Of a DNA stretch of 62,573 bases, positions 40,929-49,354 are shown piece after piece. A model generated the notes under the pieces. That model had not been told where the DNA came from and did no database searches. It saw nothing but the letters and a program-made list of their open reading frames with translations. Within the stretch, counting starts at the first letter, position 1; every line of letters starts with the position of its first letter. Origin of the DNA: UMGS1696 sp964463375 (GTDB taxonomy: Bacteria; Bacillota; Clostridia; Oscillospirales; CAG-272); NCBI GenBank assembly GCA_964463375.1, contig CAYXBQ010000012.1:1-62573 (forward strand). The letters run 5' to 3'. Position numbers and translations under genes: made by a program.

Positions 40929-42383
40929 TTATTTTGTTTCTTCGGTTGCTTCGGCGGCTTCCTTCTTTTCCTCCACCGGCTTGCCTAAGAATTCCGGCAG
41001 CTGCATACCGGCCATGTTGAACATTTCGTTCATCGGCGGGATCGACTTCATGAGCCCCGACACAAAGTTTGCCGTAGTTCCCTTTCCGTCGGCCGTCTGT
41101 GCGCCACCGTCCCACACTGTGATCTTGTCGATCTTCAGGTTCTTGATGGCATCCACCTGGATCCGGGTCAGCTCTTCCATCTTGTCGGCCAGCATCAGGC
41201 GAATGGCATCGTTGGATTCGCCACCGGCAGACCGCACGATCTCCGCAAAACCTTCGGCCTGCTTCATGAGGATCTCTCGGAGACCATCGGCCTCTGCCTG
41301 CATCTTCAGCAGCGTGGCATCTGCTTCACCCTTTGCCTTGCGACGGATCTGCTCTGCCTCTGCTTCGGCTTGCAGCTCCAGTTCCTTTTTCTTGATCTGC
41401 GCCTTTACCAGCACGTCCGCTTCCAGTCGTGCCTGTTCCAGATTGGCTCTGGCAACCTCGGCTGCCTGCTCTGCCCCATAGGATTCTTCCAGTGCCTTGG
41501 CTGCCTGGATCTTTTCTGCGGCAGTGGCACGCTTGAGGGCTTCGGCTTCTCTTTCCCGGCGCAGTGCCTCCGATTCGGCGATCTGTACCTTGGCTTCGTT
41601 TTCACCGGCGACTGCTGCGGAGTTGGACTGGGACACCCGGATACGTCTTTCTCTTTCCGCTTCCGCAGAACCAATGGCACCGCTTCTTTCTGCCTCTGCC
41701 ACGGATACCTTTGCCGTGTTGATGGCCTGTGCCGCCGCTTCCTGCCCCAGTGCCTCGATGTAGCCGGATTCGTCGGTGATGTCGGTGACGTTCACGTTGA
41801 TGAGCCGCAGACCGATCTTTTTCAGCTCAGTTTCTACGTTTGTAGATACAGCTTCCAGGAACTTATCCCGGTCGGCGTTGATCTCTTCAATGTCCATGGT
41901 GGCGATGATCAGACGCATCTGCCCGAAGATGATGTCCTCTGCCACCTGCCGGATCTCGTCGGTCTTCATGCCCAGCAGTCGTTCCGCCGCATTCTGCATA
42001 ACGCCGTTTTCGGTAGAGATACCAACGGTGAACCGGGACGGTACGTCCACACGGATATGCTGCTTGGACAGGGCGTTGCGCAGGTCTACCGAAATGGAGA
42101 TGGGGGTCAGGTCCATGTATTCGTAGGCCTGGATCACGGGCCAGATGAATGCCGCACCACCGTGGATACACCGGGACGAACGGGACGAGCCATCCTGTCC
42201 GGAGCCGACTTTACCGTAGATGACCAGCACCTTGTCAGACGGACACTTCCGGTACCGGGAGAAGATCACGATCATGGTGGTCAGCAGCAGCAGTACCACG
42301 ACGCAGACCAGCACCAATGCCGTGAAGCTGGCAGATGTGGTGTAGTCCACACCCATCATAGATTCCGCAAAAATTTTGTGCAT
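40929..42383 (-). CDS. floT: Flotillin-family SPFH membrane-scaffold protein
   Basis: A 484-residue protein. Residues 19-43 form one membrane helix. The SPFH domain follows to about residue 215 (VLVIYGKVGSG, KQHIRVDVPSRFTVGIS, DIEEINADRDKF). Residues 215-410 are an Ala/Glu-rich coiled coil with the EA-repeat typical of flotillins. The C-terminus has the flotillin-type MLADKMEELTRIQVDAIKNLKIDKITVWDGG. These proteins build membrane microdomains. The upstream NfeD-like gene on the same strand, 37 bp away, matches the yuaF-yuaG (nfeD-floT) pair of Bacillus. Confidence 0.92.
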   Translation of the reverse strand: MHKIFAESMMGVDYTTSASFTALVLVCVVVLLLLTTMIVIFSRYRKCPSDKVLVIYGKVGSGQDGSSRSSRCIHGGAAFIWPVIQAYEYMDLTPISISVDLRNALSKQHIRVDVPSRFTVGISTENGVMQNAAERLLGMKTDEIRQVAEDIIFGQMRLIIATMDIEEINADRDKFLEAVSTNVETELKKIGLRLINVNVTDITDESGYIEALGQEAAAQAINTAKVSVAEAERSGAIGSAEAERERRIRVSQSNSAAVAGENEAKVQIAESEALRREREAEALKRATAAEKIQAAKALEESYGAEQAAEVARANLEQARLEADVLVKAQIKKKELELQAEAEAEQIRRKAKGEADATLLKMQAEADGLREILMKQAEGFAEIVRSAGGESNDAIRLMLADKMEELTRIQVDAIKNLKIDKITVWDGGAQTADGKGTTANFVSGLMKSIPPMNEMFNMAGMQLPEFLGKPVEEKKEAAEATEETK

Positions 42384-42420
42384 ATAGTTTTCCTCCTATG
42401 TATTTTTTGTGTTTTATGGA

Positions 42421-42990
42421 TCATGCATCAAAGGGCTCCACCACCAGCACGCCGGTCTCATCGGTGCCCACCACACGAACGCTCTCACCGGTGGCAAGCT
42501 TGCGATCGGCGGCAGTGACGGCATTGACCTCCACCAGCCGTTCCTGGATGGTGATGTTGACCTTACCGGTGCCCTTCATGGAGGCCGGGATGGGCAGGTA
42601 CACCGTTCCCACCTTGCCAATGGCGTAGCCTAAATCTAAGTTGCCGCTGGATTGTAGCCGCATGGAGATCTTCATGAGCCAGGCAATGATGACCAGGGTC
42701 AAAAACCCGAAGATCAGCGCAAGGATCGCAGCCAATGCTAGGGGCAGACCCGTTTGGTACAGCACCAGTCCGCTCCAGCCGCCGACTGCACCCATGCCCA
42801 TGATCCCCCGCAGCGAAAACAGCACCAGCCCATCGCCGTCGGGAATATCGATGTCGCCATCTACATCTAAGTCGTCGTCAAAGCCAAAGAACAGCAAAAC
42901 CGTCTGTACCACCAGCACCAGGGTCGAAGGAATGGCGATCATGGCAAAGATCCTCGATGCTGTATCCAAACTATTCCACCAGGTTATCAT
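42421..42990 (-). CDS. NfeD-like membrane protein, flotillin partner
   Basis: A 189-residue protein from the ATG at 42990, which has AAAGGGTG upstream. Helices lie at about residues 12-36, 60-80 and 85-108. The C-terminal ~70 residues form an OB-fold NfeD-C domain (GYAIGKVGTVYLPIPASMKGTGKVNITIQERLVEVNA ... GESVRVVGTDETGVLVVEP). A short Asp-rich segment (DDDLDVDGDIDIPDGDG) links the first two helices. It is the usual operon partner of flotillin and helps to form the same membrane assemblies. Confidence 0.88.
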   Translation of the reverse strand: MITWWNSLDTASRIFAMIAIPSTLVLVVQTVLLFFGFDDDLDVDGDIDIPDGDGLVLFSLRGIMGMGAVGGWSGLVLYQTGLPLALAAILALIFGFLTLVIIAWLMKISMRLQSSGNLDLGYAIGKVGTVYLPIPASMKGTGKVNITIQERLVEVNAVTAADRKLATGESVRVVGTDETGVLVVEPFDA

Positions 42991-43056
42991 ATCATTCACC
43001 CTTTCTATACACAATGTCTATCCAAAAACAAAATCGTGTTTCCACGGCAGATGCGC

Positions 43057-43659
43057 TCATTTCTTTCCGCAATAGGTCTCGATCATGTCCTCCGCATGGT
43101 GCTTGACCAGCGTGGCATAATAGGCCGTGACGATGATGGAGATCCCTCTGGTCAGCCGCTTTTTGGCACCGGCATATCGCTCCTCGTAATCGGCCAGCAC
43201 CACATCCACCGCATTGTGCAGCTCGTTGAGACCGGCAGAATCTCCGTCTGCCAGCACATCCACCACCCGACAAACGTAGCCGTACAGCACGCTTTCAGGG
43301 ATAATATCGTCTGTCGTGTCTCCCACCCTGCCGTTGATGTAGGATAGCACCTCAGCGATCCTGCCCAGCTGCATGGTGTCCCGCATCATGGCGATCAGCA
43401 GGATCCGTGCCAAATGCTCCTTGGTATAATATTTTCCTCTGGGACTGGCCACCCAGCCTCGCTTCAGCCAATTTTGGAGCGTCGTGCCATCGATGCCGGT
43501 GATCTCCCGGACCTGGGTCAGCATGATGCCGTCGGTGATGTAGAACACCTTATCCAGGAAGGATTCTCCCGCAGCACCATTCATTTTGGATCGATCCACA
43601 ATGGTTCCCGGAATAAAGCGGCTCTGTATGGTCGTGTTCACAGGCTTATCCTTTTCCAT
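43057..43659 (-). CDS. DUF1836-family putative DNA-binding protein
   Basis: A 200-residue protein, with the ATG at 43659 chosen for its GGGAGGTG site. Residues 40-110 resemble a MerR-like helix-turn-helix (LTQVREITGIDGTTLQNWLKRGWVASPRGKYYTKEHLARILLI), which is the core of DUF1836. The C-terminal half is helical. Members in Firmicutes are thought to be regulators; a target is not known. It has its own promoter 34 bp upstream and sits upstream of the nfeD-floT pair on the same strand, with 66 bp between. Confidence 0.82.
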   Translation of the reverse strand: MEKDKPVNTTIQSRFIPGTIVDRSKMNGAAGESFLDKVFYITDGIMLTQVREITGIDGTTLQNWLKRGWVASPRGKYYTKEHLARILLIAMMRDTMQLGRIAEVLSYINGRVGDTTDDIIPESVLYGYVCRVVDVLADGDSAGLNELHNAVDVVLADYEERYAGAKKRLTRGISIIVTAYYATLVKHHAEDMIETYCGKK

Positions 43660-43692
43660 TTCTTTCACCTCCCACATTCCCTCTGTATCTAT

Positions 43693-43721
43693 AGTATACC
43701 ACACGTTCACGTGACTGTCAA
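43693..43721 (-). promoter_or_regulatory. Sigma-A promoter of the DUF1836 gene
   Basis: Minus strand TTGACA (43716-43721), 17 bp, TATACT (43693-43698). The spacer holds the partly palindromic CACGTGAACGTG, a possible operator. Confidence 0.65.
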
Positions 43722-43846
43722 TAGGTTTCGCTGGATTTGTCGAAAAATATGCAAAGACATCCTGCCTGTACTGCCATAGATATGATGCATATCCGATATA
43801 TAACGGAAAATTTACCGTCAGCCCCTTTTCTTTCGGGTATAGGTGT

Positions 43847-43854
43847 GGTATAAT
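43847..43854 (+). promoter_or_regulatory. Extended -10 promoter of asnB
   Basis: TGGTATAAT-type extended -10 (TATAAT at 43849-43854), 39 bp before the asnB start. The -35 region is weak (TTTTCT). Confidence 0.5.
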
Positions 43855-43893
43855 AGATATAATTATGGAAACCTACAAGGGAGTTTACTATAT

Positions 43894-45741
43894 ATGTGCG
43901 GATTTATCGGATTTACCGGGATCGTAGAAAAACGGCGTGAGGTGCTGTCCCGGATGGCAGAGCGGATCATCCACAGAGGGCCGGACTCCGGCGGGTTCTA
44001 TCTCACAGACGAAGGGGACGAATTGACCCCGGTGGCACTGGGCTTTCGCAGATTGTCCATCATCGACTTAGCAGACGGTTCGCAGCCCATGGTCAACGAA
44101 GACGGTTCTGTGGTCATCGTGTACAACGGGGAGATCTACAACTTCATGGAGCTGCGGCAGACCCTGATCGAGGCCGGTCACGTGTTCCGCACCCGCTGCG
44201 ACACCGAGGTCATCCTACACGGCTATGAGGAATACGGCGAAAAGATCGTGGAAAAGCTGCGGGGGATGTTCGCCTTTGTGATCCACGACAGACGGAAAAA
44301 TCGACTGTTTGGTGCCCGTGACCCCTTTGGGATCAAGCCCTTCTACTACACCATGCCGGATAAAGACACCTTCCTCTTTGGCTCGGAGATCAAGAGCTTT
44401 TTGGAGCATCCGGCATTTCTCCGGGAGATGAACCCCAATGCACTGCGAGCCTATTTGACCTTCCAGTATTCTGCTGGAGAGGAGACCTTCTTCAAAGGCA
44501 CCTACAAGCTGCCCCCGGCCCACTATTTCACCTGGGAAAACGGCGTTTTCCACAAGGAGCGGTACTGGGACGTTTCCTTCCGGGACAAGACCACCGCTTC
44601 CTACGAGGACTGTGCTGCCGCCATCGATGCCAGAGTGCGGGAGTCGGTGGCTGCGCATCGGATCAGTGACGTGCCGGTGGGGGCATTCTTGTCCGGCGGC
44701 GTGGATTCCAGCTATATCACCGCTTGCCTGATGCCGGAGAACACCTTCTCGGTTGGCTTTGCCGGTGGCGAAAAATTTGACGAAACGGGAGAAGCCAAGG
44801 CTCTGTCCGAAATTTTGGGGATCCAGCACCTGTGGCGGCACCTGTCCGGGGAAGAATGCTTAGATGCGTTCGGCAAGATCCAGTACCACATGGACGAGCC
44901 CCAATCCAATCCGTCCTCGGTACCCCTGTATTTCCTTGCTAAATTGGCGTCGGAGCACGTGACGGTGGTGCTGTCCGGAGAAGGGGCAGACGAAATTTAC
45001 GCCGGGTACGAATGGTACGCCGACTCGCCGCTGATGCAAAAGTACAAGCACGTACCTGCTCCCCTGCGGCATCTGGCTGGCAACGTGGCATCGGGACTGC
45101 CCTACTTCAAGGGACACGATTTTCTCATCAAGGGTGCCGGGATCCCGGAGAAATACTTCATCGGGCAGGCGTTGGTGTTCCCGGAACAAGAGGCGTTGGA
45201 CATTCTAAAGCCCGCATACCAAAAGGGCTATTCCGTCGCCGACCTGACCACGCCCATTTACGACCGGGTGAAGGATCTGTCGGAGCCGGAGAAAAAGCAA
45301 TACCTGGATATGCACCTGTGGCTACCGGGGGATATTCTGCTGAAGGCCGACAAAATGAGCATGGCCCATTCTCTGGAGCTGCGGGTCCCCTATTTAGACA
45401 AGCTGGTGATGGAAGAAGCCGGGCATCTGCCGGTGGACTACAAGCTGCGGGACAATACTACCAAGGCGGTACTCCGTGCGGCGTCTCGCAAGACCTTGCC
45501 GGCAGAATGGGCAAATCGGCCGAAAAAGGGCTTCCCGGTGCCCATCCGGGACTGGGTCAAGGCAGACGGCATTTACGACCAGATCAAAGCCGACTTCACC
45601 TCGCCGGTGGCAGAGCAGTATTTTGATACACAAAAGCTGGTGAAGCTGCTGGACGATCACAAAAACGGGGTCGCCATGAACCAGCGCAAGATCTGGACCG
45701 TGTTCACCTTCCTGACCTGGCACAAGCAGTTTCTCGGTTAA
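43894..45741 (+). CDS. asnB: Glutamine-hydrolysing asparagine synthase (AsnB type)
   Basis: A 615-residue amidotransferase. Cys2 of MCGFIGF is the glutaminase nucleophile, which fixes the start at 43894 behind AAGGGAG. The class II glutaminase domain spans residues 1-205 (RRLSIIDLADGSQPM, YNGEIYNF). The synthase domain has the ATP-pyrophosphatase loop FLSGGVDSSYI near residue 270. The family includes AsnH, which amidates D-Asp in the peptidoglycan bridge of lactococci. Here the next genes but one are an ATP-grasp ligase, an Asp/Glu racemase and a MurE ligase, so a wall-amidating role is as likely as asparagine supply. Confidence 0.92.
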   Translation: MCGFIGFTGIVEKRREVLSRMAERIIHRGPDSGGFYLTDEGDELTPVALGFRRLSIIDLADGSQPMVNEDGSVVIVYNGEIYNFMELRQTLIEAGHVFRTRCDTEVILHGYEEYGEKIVEKLRGMFAFVIHDRRKNRLFGARDPFGIKPFYYTMPDKDTFLFGSEIKSFLEHPAFLREMNPNALRAYLTFQYSAGEETFFKGTYKLPPAHYFTWENGVFHKERYWDVSFRDKTTASYEDCAAAIDARVRESVAAHRISDVPVGAFLSGGVDSSYITACLMPENTFSVGFAGGEKFDETGEAKALSEILGIQHLWRHLSGEECLDAFGKIQYHMDEPQSNPSSVPLYFLAKLASEHVTVVLSGEGADEIYAGYEWYADSPLMQKYKHVPAPLRHLAGNVASGLPYFKGHDFLIKGAGIPEKYFIGQALVFPEQEALDILKPAYQKGYSVADLTTPIYDRVKDLSEPEKKQYLDMHLWLPGDILLKADKMSMAHSLELRVPYLDKLVMEEAGHLPVDYKLRDNTTKAVLRAASRKTLPAEWANRPKKGFPVPIRDWVKADGIYDQIKADFTSPVAEQYFDTQKLVKLLDDHKNGVAMNQRKIWTVFTFLTWHKQFLG

Positions 45742-45787
45742 ATCATAAGTTAGAAGTTAGAAATAAAAAGCGAATTGGAGTATTTGT

Positions 45788-47224
45788 ATGACGCAGTGGA
45801 CGATCCTTTGTACAAAATATACCGGCATACAAAAAACAGCGGTACATCGTCTGAAGGCCGCCATCGAAAGCTATTTGGATCCGGCGACCGTTTTGCAGAC
45901 ACCGGTTGGGATCCATGTGGTCACAGAAAAAACGACACTCCCGACCGGCAGACACATCTTTTTGGGCGTGGGAGAAGAAAATCCCTATGCGCCACACCAG
46001 GGTACAGGCAAGCCGGAGGAGTACACAATTGTAGTGCCTGAAATGGAGAATGGGGTGCAGGACATCTCCATCACCGGTTCTGACGAAAATGGGCTGCTCT
46101 ATGGGGTGGTGGACTTCATTGGCCGGTACATCCCCCATGCCCTTTACAGCGGTACCACCGGCAATCCCTACTATATGCACCCCCTCTTCACCGATGCACC
46201 CATGAAGCCCTACCACCACACGTCATCCCCGGAGATCGCAAGACGTGGGCTTTGGACCTGGGGACACACCATCACCGACTACCGGGGATACATCGACAAC
46301 ATGGTCACCTGCAAGCTCAATACGCTGGTGATCTGGAACAACCTCCGTCCCGCCAATGCTGCCGATGTGGTGGCCTATGCCCATGCAAACGGGATCCGGC
46401 TGCTGTACGGCTTTGCCTGGGGTTGGAGCACCGACCATGGCGAAAACGCCATCCGGCACGCCCTCTCCCACCGGCAGGATGTGGTGGACGAATATGTCCG
46501 GGACTGGGCAGACACCGGCTGCGATGGCATTTATTTCCAGTCCTTCACCGAGACCAGCGAGGAGGTCATCGGCGGCATCCTCATTGCCGAGGCCGTCACG
46601 GAATATGTCAACGACATTGCCGGTCGCCTTTGGCAGATCACGCCGGAACTGACCATCCAGTTTGGGCTACATGCCACGTCTGTTGAGAAAAAACGGGAAT
46701 ACATCGCCCGCACCGATCCCAGGATCGAGATCGTTTGGGAGGACTGCGGTGCCTTTCCCTTCTCGTACACCCCCGAACGCATCGGTCAGGACGACTACTG
46801 CGACACCCAGGAAAAGGTGGAAATGCTCAGCGTGCTCCGCGGAGACGACGACCGCTTCGGCTGTGTGTTCAAGGGGCTGACCTGCCTGAACTGGGACACC
46901 TTCCGCTATCCCACCGAACCCTATCTGATCGGCGAAGCAAGCGAAAGTCTAAAGGCCGCTCGACTGGCTGAAAAGCGTCCCATCTGGCGGTATGTGCAGG
47001 CACATTGGCTACAGTCCGGCTGGTATGCACACAATATGTTCCGTGCCCTCAGCGACCGGAAGAACGGCAACTTTACCGCACTGGCGCTGGTGGAGGACGG
47101 TATGTTTGAAGCCGCCTGCCACTTCCCGGTGCTGTTCTACGGCGAAATGCTGTGGGCACCCCATGGAGATACGGAAGAAATGCTCCGTCGGGTGGCACTG
47201 AATCCCGGCGCTGTCTTTGCATAA
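45788..47224 (+). CDS. Glycoside-hydrolase-like TIM-barrel protein (GH20/GH67-like layout)
   Basis: A 478-residue cytoplasmic protein without signal peptide. Residues 1-125 resemble the N-terminal alpha/beta domain of hexosaminidases and glucuronidases (VVTEKTTLPTGRHIFLGVGEENPYA, YTIVVPE, ENGLLYGVVDFIGRYIP). A TIM barrel follows (RRGLWTWGHTITDYRGYIDNMVTCKLNTLVIWNN, YGFAWGWS, DGIYFQSFTETSEE, EIVWEDCGAFPF). FQSFTETSEE and VWEDCG offer acidic residues for catalysis. I cannot fix the family. It lies between asnB and the ATP-grasp ligase on the same strand. Confidence 0.6.
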   Translation: MTQWTILCTKYTGIQKTAVHRLKAAIESYLDPATVLQTPVGIHVVTEKTTLPTGRHIFLGVGEENPYAPHQGTGKPEEYTIVVPEMENGVQDISITGSDENGLLYGVVDFIGRYIPHALYSGTTGNPYYMHPLFTDAPMKPYHHTSSPEIARRGLWTWGHTITDYRGYIDNMVTCKLNTLVIWNNLRPANAADVVAYAHANGIRLLYGFAWGWSTDHGENAIRHALSHRQDVVDEYVRDWADTGCDGIYFQSFTETSEEVIGGILIAEAVTEYVNDIAGRLWQITPELTIQFGLHATSVEKKREYIARTDPRIEIVWEDCGAFPFSYTPERIGQDDYCDTQEKVEMLSVLRGDDDRFGCVFKGLTCLNWDTFRYPTEPYLIGEASESLKAARLAEKRPIWRYVQAHWLQSGWYAHNMFRALSDRKNGNFTALALVEDGMFEAACHFPVLFYGEMLWAPHGDTEEMLRRVALNPGAVFA

Positions 47225-47282
47225 AAAACGTTTCAGCCAAACCAATATAAATAAATCCAATTGCGCAGCAATTTACCTTGAT

Positions 47283-47335
47283 TATTCATTCTTCATATGC
47301 AGCGCAGCTGCGTGGCTTCACTATTCATTCTTCAT
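47283..47335. repeat. Short direct repeat flanking a palindrome
   Basis: TATTCATTCTTCAT occurs at 47283-47296 and again at 47322-47335, separated by a stretch with the palindromic GCAGCGCAGCTGC. It resembles worn-down remnants of a small transposable repeat. A GTTAGAAGTTAGAA stretch at 45748-45762 may be of the same kind. Confidence 0.4.
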
Positions 47336-47362
47336 CCATAATTTCCACTGTGAGGTGACATC

Positions 47363-48589
47363 ATGTCCACACCCACCATCACCCCGGTACTGCTGGGGGC
47401 TGACTTAAACTGTTACAACATCGCCAGAGCCTTTCATGAAAAGTATGGCGTGAAATCCTATGCCTTTGGCCGCTACGCCATTGCGCCCACCAAATATTCC
47501 ACCATCGTTAACTTCACCATCGAACCCCAGATCGACACGGACAGCGTCATGCTGGATACGCTGCACCGGTTCGCTGATGCACACATTGGGGACAAAATGA
47601 TCCTCATGGGCTGCACCGACGACTACGCCGCTATGATCATCCGGAACCGGGAGGAGCTGTCGGATTTCATCACCCCCTATCCCCCGGCAAATCTACTGGA
47701 TTCCGTTGCCAAAAAGGCACAGTTCTACGAGACCTGCGACAAGTTCGGCCTGCCCTATCCCAAGACCGTGATCTTAGACGGTCCTGCCACCGATTATACG
47801 GCGGAGACCTTAGGCTTTGCCTATCCCATCATCGTGAAGCCGTCCTCCTCCGTGGACTATTGGAAGCATCCCTTTGACGGCATGAAAAAGGTCTACACCG
47901 CCAAGGATCCCACAGAAGCCGCCGCCATCGTGCAGGAGATCTACGCTTCCGGCTATCCCGACCGCATGATCCTACAGGAAATGATCCCCGGCGGCGACTC
48001 CCATATGCGGGTGTTCACCACCTTCTCCGACGAAAACGGCAAGGTCCGTGCCATGTGTCTGGGACATACCATGCTGGAGGAGCACACCCCCAAGGGACTG
48101 GGCAACCATGCCGCCATCCTGACCGAACCGGTGTCCACCCTGCCCATTGCGGAAAAGATCAAGGATATGCTGGAATCCATCGGCTACACCGGCTTTGCCA
48201 ACTTCGATATCAAATGTGGGGAGGATCCCACGGACTATCGCCTGTTTGAGATCAACCTGCGGCAGGGACGGAGCAACTACTACCTGACCGCCGCCGGACT
48301 GAACGTGGCAGAGCTGGTCTGCGAGGTGTACGGGTCCAGTGGCGATGATTGTATCCTGGTAGAAAATGAGGTGTTCTGGCACCTGATCCCCAAGAGCGTT
48401 GCCTATGCGTACACCGACGACATCGAGCTTGTGAACCGGGCCAAGGCGCTGACCAAGGCGGGGAAAGAATCCTCGTCTCTGTGGTATCCGGCCGATATGT
48501 GCAAAAATCCCCTGCGGCTGCTCTGCGTGCTGGAACAGCTGCGGCGGCAGAAGAAAAAATACGCCACCTATTGTAAAAAGTACAGATAA
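47363..48589 (+). CDS. ATP-grasp carboxylate-amine ligase (D-aspartate ligase-like)
   Basis: A 408-residue ligase. The N-terminal Rossmann-like domain begins PVLLGADLNCYNIARAFHEKYG, and the ATP-grasp part carries YPIIVKPSSSVDYWKHPF, MILQEMIPGGDSHMRVFTTF and the metal-binding FEINLRQGRSNYY. The size and order match the Aslfm type that adds D-aspartate to the lysine side chain of peptidoglycan precursors, and also other carboxylate-amine ligases of Firmicutes. The racemase that would make D-Asp follows 27 bp later and a MurE ligase after that, which strengthens the wall-bridge reading, though this is inference. Confidence 0.8.
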   Translation: MSTPTITPVLLGADLNCYNIARAFHEKYGVKSYAFGRYAIAPTKYSTIVNFTIEPQIDTDSVMLDTLHRFADAHIGDKMILMGCTDDYAAMIIRNREELSDFITPYPPANLLDSVAKKAQFYETCDKFGLPYPKTVILDGPATDYTAETLGFAYPIIVKPSSSVDYWKHPFDGMKKVYTAKDPTEAAAIVQEIYASGYPDRMILQEMIPGGDSHMRVFTTFSDENGKVRAMCLGHTMLEEHTPKGLGNHAAILTEPVSTLPIAEKIKDMLESIGYTGFANFDIKCGEDPTDYRLFEINLRQGRSNYYLTAAGLNVAELVCEVYGSSGDDCILVENEVFWHLIPKSVAYAYTDDIELVNRAKALTKAGKESSSLWYPADMCKNPLRLLCVLEQLRRQKKKYATYCKKYR

Positions 48590-48616
48590 AGTCCTATGCG
48601 AGCAGGAGGTATTGCT

Positions 48617-49342
48617 ATGTCCACGCCACTTCTCGGCATTCTGGGGGGACTGGGTCCCTATGCCAGTGCCTATTTTTACGAACTGATCACCACCCATACC
48701 AAGGCGGAACGGGATCAGGATCACATCAACATCATCCTGTCCAGCCGTGCCTCCACCCCCGACCGCACCGACTATATTTTAGGCCGCAGCGACGAATCGC
48801 CCCTGCCTGTGATGATCCGGGATGCCAAAGCACTACAGCAGTTTGGTGCCACCGCCATCGTGATCCCCTGCAACACCGCCCACTATTTCATCCATGAGGT
48901 GCGCCGTGCCGTGACGGTACCGGTGCCCAGCATCATCACGGAGACCTCGTCCTATTTGCAGCTGGCCGGGTACAAAAAAGCCGCCATCCTTGCCACCACC
49001 GGCACCCTGTCCTCCGGTTCCTACCAAGAGGAGCTGGCAGAGCATGGACTGGACTATATGCTGCCGGACAAGGCGGGGCGAGAGAAGCTCATGGAGATCA
49101 TCTACGAGGACGTAAAAAAAGGCTCCATCCCTCCCATGGAAAAGCTGTACCAGGTGACGGATCCCCTATTTGCCGCCGGTTGCGATTGCGCCATTTTGGC
49201 CTGTACCGAGCTGTCCCTTTTGCACCGGGATATGCTGATCCACGCCGCCCGCACCGGCGAAACACCGGACAAACGGTTCGTGGACTCCATGCAGGTGCTG
49301 GCAGAGGTATCCATCAAGCTCATGGGACACGAAGTAAAATAA
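48617..49342 (+). CDS. Aspartate/glutamate racemase family protein
   Basis: A 241-residue cofactor-independent racemase. Both catalytic cysteines are present, in IPCNTAHYF near residue 83 and LACTELSLL near 193; the first is the more conserved CNTAH motif. The N-terminus LGILGGLGPYASAYFYELI is typical of aspartate racemase. The start at 48617 has GGAGGT six bases before it; an in-frame ATG at 48596 lies before that ribosome site. It lies between the ATP-grasp ligase and MurE, so it may supply D-aspartate, or D-glutamate, for the wall. Confidence 0.87.
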   Translation: MSTPLLGILGGLGPYASAYFYELITTHTKAERDQDHINIILSSRASTPDRTDYILGRSDESPLPVMIRDAKALQQFGATAIVIPCNTAHYFIHEVRRAVTVPVPSIITETSSYLQLAGYKKAAILATTGTLSSGSYQEELAEHGLDYMLPDKAGREKLMEIIYEDVKKGSIPPMEKLYQVTDPLFAAGCDCAILACTELSLLHRDMLIHAARTGETPDKRFVDSMQVLAEVSIKLMGHEVK

Positions 49343-49354
49343 GAGAGCATGATC

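Noticed and set aside
43797..43806. TATATAACGG upstream of asnB as another ECF promoter
   Set aside because: No TGTAG element occurs at the right distance on the matching strand, and it points away from asnB.
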